Assembly (NCBI RefSeq): GCF_000931465.1
Contig: NZ_CP010892.1
Coordinates: forward strand, 2,937,388-3,001,387
Direction of reading: 5' to 3'
Origin: Pseudomonas sp. MRSN 12121
GTDB lineage: Bacteria > Pseudomonadota > Gammaproteobacteria > Pseudomonadales > Pseudomonadaceae
Length of the DNA: 64,000 nt
This document shows, in pieces, positions 62,337-64,000 of the stretch; the stretch's first letter is position 1, and the number at the start of each line of letters is the position of its first letter. Both the position numbers and the translations under genes were made by a program. The notes below the pieces were generated by a model. It was not told where the DNA came from, did no database searches, and worked only from the letters and a program-made list of their open reading frames with translations.

Positions 62337-62927
62337 ATGCAGCCAATGATCCACCCCCAGTACCCCGGCCTGTCGGTGCGGGTGGCCGACGACGGCTTCG
62401 CCGACTACGTCTGGAGCAGTGATTTCAGCTTCGAGGTCAGCGCCTACGCCCAGGTCGTGAGCGGCCAGGCCGTGGCCAAGTGGCCGTTGCGGCACGTCGC
62501 CCCTTACCGCAAGTGCTACGGCATCGACCCCGAGGAGTTCGCCAGCTACCGCGACGCCGCCGACAGCGCGGTGTTCATGGCCTACCTGGACGACGAGCCG
62601 GTCGGCCATGTGGTGGTCAGCACCAACTGGAACGGCTATGCCCATATCGACGAACTGGCGGTGCACGCGGCGGCGCGCCGGCACGGGGTGGCCAAGGCCT
62701 TGCTGGATGTGGCGCTGTTCTGGAGCCGCAAGAAGAAACTGCCGGGCATCATGCTCGAGACCCAGAACAACAACCTGGGCGCTTGCCGGCTGTACGAGCG
62801 CTGCGGCTATCAGGTCGGCGGTATCGATCATCTGCGTTATCGCGGGATCGATCCGACCACGGCCGAGGTGGCGATTTTCTGGTACCGGCTGTTCAGCGAC
62901 GAGTTGGCGCGGGAAGCCGAGGGCTAG
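62337..62927 (+). CDS. GNAT acetyltransferase, streptothricin acetyltransferase-like
   Basis: A 196-residue acetyltransferase. The acetyl-CoA core IDELAVHAAARRHGVAKALLDVALFWSRKKKLPGIMLETQNNNLGACRLYERCGYQVGGID (in parts) resembles Sat4/nourseothricin-type enzymes. GAGGA precedes the ATG, 15 bp after ldcA, so it is probably co-transcribed. It could acetylate lysine, cadaverine or a streptothricin-like toxin. Family is firm, substrate is not. Confidence 0.88.
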   Translation: MQPMIHPQYPGLSVRVADDGFADYVWSSDFSFEVSAYAQVVSGQAVAKWPLRHVAPYRKCYGIDPEEFASYRDAADSAVFMAYLDDEPVGHVVVSTNWNGYAHIDELAVHAAARRHGVAKALLDVALFWSRKKKLPGIMLETQNNNLGACRLYERCGYQVGGIDHLRYRGIDPTTAEVAIFWYRLFSDELAREAEG

Positions 62928-63817
62928 CCGGCCAGCATGGCTTCGGCCTTTTCCGTGAGGGTTTCCAGCAGCGTCGCCAGGGTCGCCGAGGGCGCGCTGC
63001 CGCTGCGGGTCAGGGCATAGAGCGTGACCGGGATCGGCGGCGACAGCGGGCAGACGTCCAGGCCGCTGTCGCGGGCGCCGAGCGCGGTGAAGGGGTCGAC
63101 GATGGCCAGGCCTTCGCCGGCCTCGACCATGCTGCGCATCATCTGGTGGGTCTGCACGCGGGTATGGATGACGGGGGCCGGGCGCAGGTTCTGCAGTTTG
63201 CTGTCCAGGGTCACGCTCAACGGGTCCTGGCCTTCCAGGCCGACCATGGCCTGGCCGGCCAGGTCCTGCAGGGCCATGTATTTCTGTTTCGGTTGCAGCC
63301 AGCCGTGGGGCGCCAGCAGTTGCAGCTTGCCCTGGGCCAGGGCGGTGCAGTGGATATCGGCATGGTCGGGGTCGTGCAGGCTCAGGCCCAGGTCGCATTC
63401 GCGCAGCAAGAGGCTCCTGACCATCTCGCGAGTGCCCTGGCTGGCGAGATTGCACGGGGTATCGGGAAAACGCCGGCGCAGGGCGGCGATGCTCTGCGGC
63501 AACAGGCGTTGGGCCAGGGGCGGGGTGCCGATCACGCGCAACGGCGGCGCCTGGTATTGCCTGAGGCTGTCGGCCAGGCGTTGCACAGGGTCGAACGCAT
63601 CGTAGACGGCGGTGATCGCAGGTTGCAGTTCCCGTGCTTCCCGAGTGGCTTGCAGGCGTCCGCGAACGCTGGCGAAGAGCATGAAGCCGAGCTGGCTTTC
63701 GGCATCGCGCAGGATCGCTTCCACTTCAGCCACCGACAGTTGCAGCAGCTCGGCGGCCGTGCCCAGGTGGCTGGTTTGCAGGATGGCCTGAATCACTTCG
63801 ATGTGACGTAAACGCAT
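62924..63817 (-). CDS. LysR-family transcriptional regulator
   Basis: A 297-residue LysR protein. The HTH is at the N-terminus (LRHIEVIQAILQTSHLGTAAELLQLSVAEVEAILRDAESQLGFMLF in parts), somewhat atypical but recognisable as the argP/cysB-like group. The effector domain includes TDPLSVTLDSKLQNL-like sequence. It is convergent with the acetyltransferase, overlapping by 4 bp. Its target is unknown. Confidence 0.9.
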   Translation of the reverse strand: MRLRHIEVIQAILQTSHLGTAAELLQLSVAEVEAILRDAESQLGFMLFASVRGRLQATREARELQPAITAVYDAFDPVQRLADSLRQYQAPPLRVIGTPPLAQRLLPQSIAALRRRFPDTPCNLASQGTREMVRSLLLRECDLGLSLHDPDHADIHCTALAQGKLQLLAPHGWLQPKQKYMALQDLAGQAMVGLEGQDPLSVTLDSKLQNLRPAPVIHTRVQTHQMMRSMVEAGEGLAIVDPFTALGARDSGLDVCPLSPPIPVTLYALTRSGSAPSATLATLLETLTEKAEAMLAG

Positions 63818-63903
63818 GCTTGAAGTCCATGTCCAGCCGGTGAGGGATTCTGGCTGAATCCTAACTCAAGTCCACGTCCATGACTTCTGCTCATAACGCT
63901 GCG

Positions 63904-64000
63904 TTATGAAGGAATGGCCTCGGGCTCGCGAATGAGGGTGATGCCCGATTGCACGAGCAAGAACTGGTTGTCGTCCATTTTGTTGACGCGGTCGCCTATG
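63904..64000 (-). CDS. Unidentified protein, C-terminal end (cut by window edge)
   Basis: The last 31 codons of a minus-strand gene: IGDRVNKMDDNQFLLVQSG, then ITLIREPEAIPS and TAA at 63904-63906. The frame is open to the window edge. I do not recognise the family. Confidence 0.55.
   Translation of the reverse strand, partial: IGDRVNKMDDNQFLLVQSGITLIREPEAIPS

Overview
The window is high-GC bacterial chromosome that reads as Pseudomonas, most likely the P. fluorescens/protegens/chlororaphis group. The evidence is a gene block matching the P. aeruginosa PA1807-PA1818 neighbourhood (nppD-nppC-nppB-nppA2-nppA1, mltD, gloB, methyltransferase, rnhA, dnaQ, ldcA), small Pseudomonas-type proteins (DUF2790, DUF2388), and REP repeats of the 'tgtaggagc' kind between genes. 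No rRNA, tRNA, phage, insertion sequence or CRISPR array was found. Because of the high GC, many long antisense open frames exist and were left out.

Layout. 1-4.0 kb: a GPH-type symporter (cut by the edge), a TetR regulator, an arylsulfatase and a NudK-like hydrolase; two similar palindromes suggest one TetR regulon. 4.0-11.9 kb: a copper-type RiPP (bufferin/HvfA) module with precursor, MNIO enzyme and partner protein, facing a ferric-reductase-like/DoxX pair, an OmpR-family two-component system, a DUF2790 protein and a DipZ-like thiol-redox protein. Three promoter regions here share TGTAT/TGTGT repeats. 12-16.7 kb: AzlCD, RNase T2, a PLP dehydratase-like enzyme, LysE and an outer-membrane-like protein. 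16.7-22.5 kb: a SLOG protein, a Na/Pi-PhoU transporter, a small ORF and MgtA with a leader that looks like a translation-coupled switch.

22.9-29.2 kb: a single-strand cassette equivalent to E. coli yjfIJKLMC (DUF2170, PspA, DUF2491, DUF350, DUF1190, glutathionylspermidine-synthase-like) with a rhomboid protease and a K+ channel inserted, behind a promoter flanked by two identical operators. 29.3-35.7 kb: acetyltransferase, LysE exporter and regulator/enzyme pairs (AraC, VOC, LysR-SDR, degenerate GGDEF, MarR-monooxygenase). 35.8-43.1 kb: the Npp/Yej-type peptide ABC importer with two binding proteins. 43.5-47.2 kb: mltD, gloB, methyltransferase, rnhA.

47.2-58.9 kb: a block lying between rnhA and dnaQ, which I recall as neighbours in P. 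aeruginosa. It holds a GDPD-like lipoprotein with a degraded active site, an AraC/alcohol dehydrogenase/NTF2 group, DUF2388, a soluble NAD-type formate dehydrogenase (fdsGBAD) and an amino-acid permease. 59.2-64 kb: dnaQ, ldcA, a GNAT acetyltransferase, a LysR regulator and the end of an unidentified gene. The most interesting candidates are the EF-hand RiPP module with its possible regulon, the mgtA leader, and the PspA/K+-channel cassette with its paired operators.
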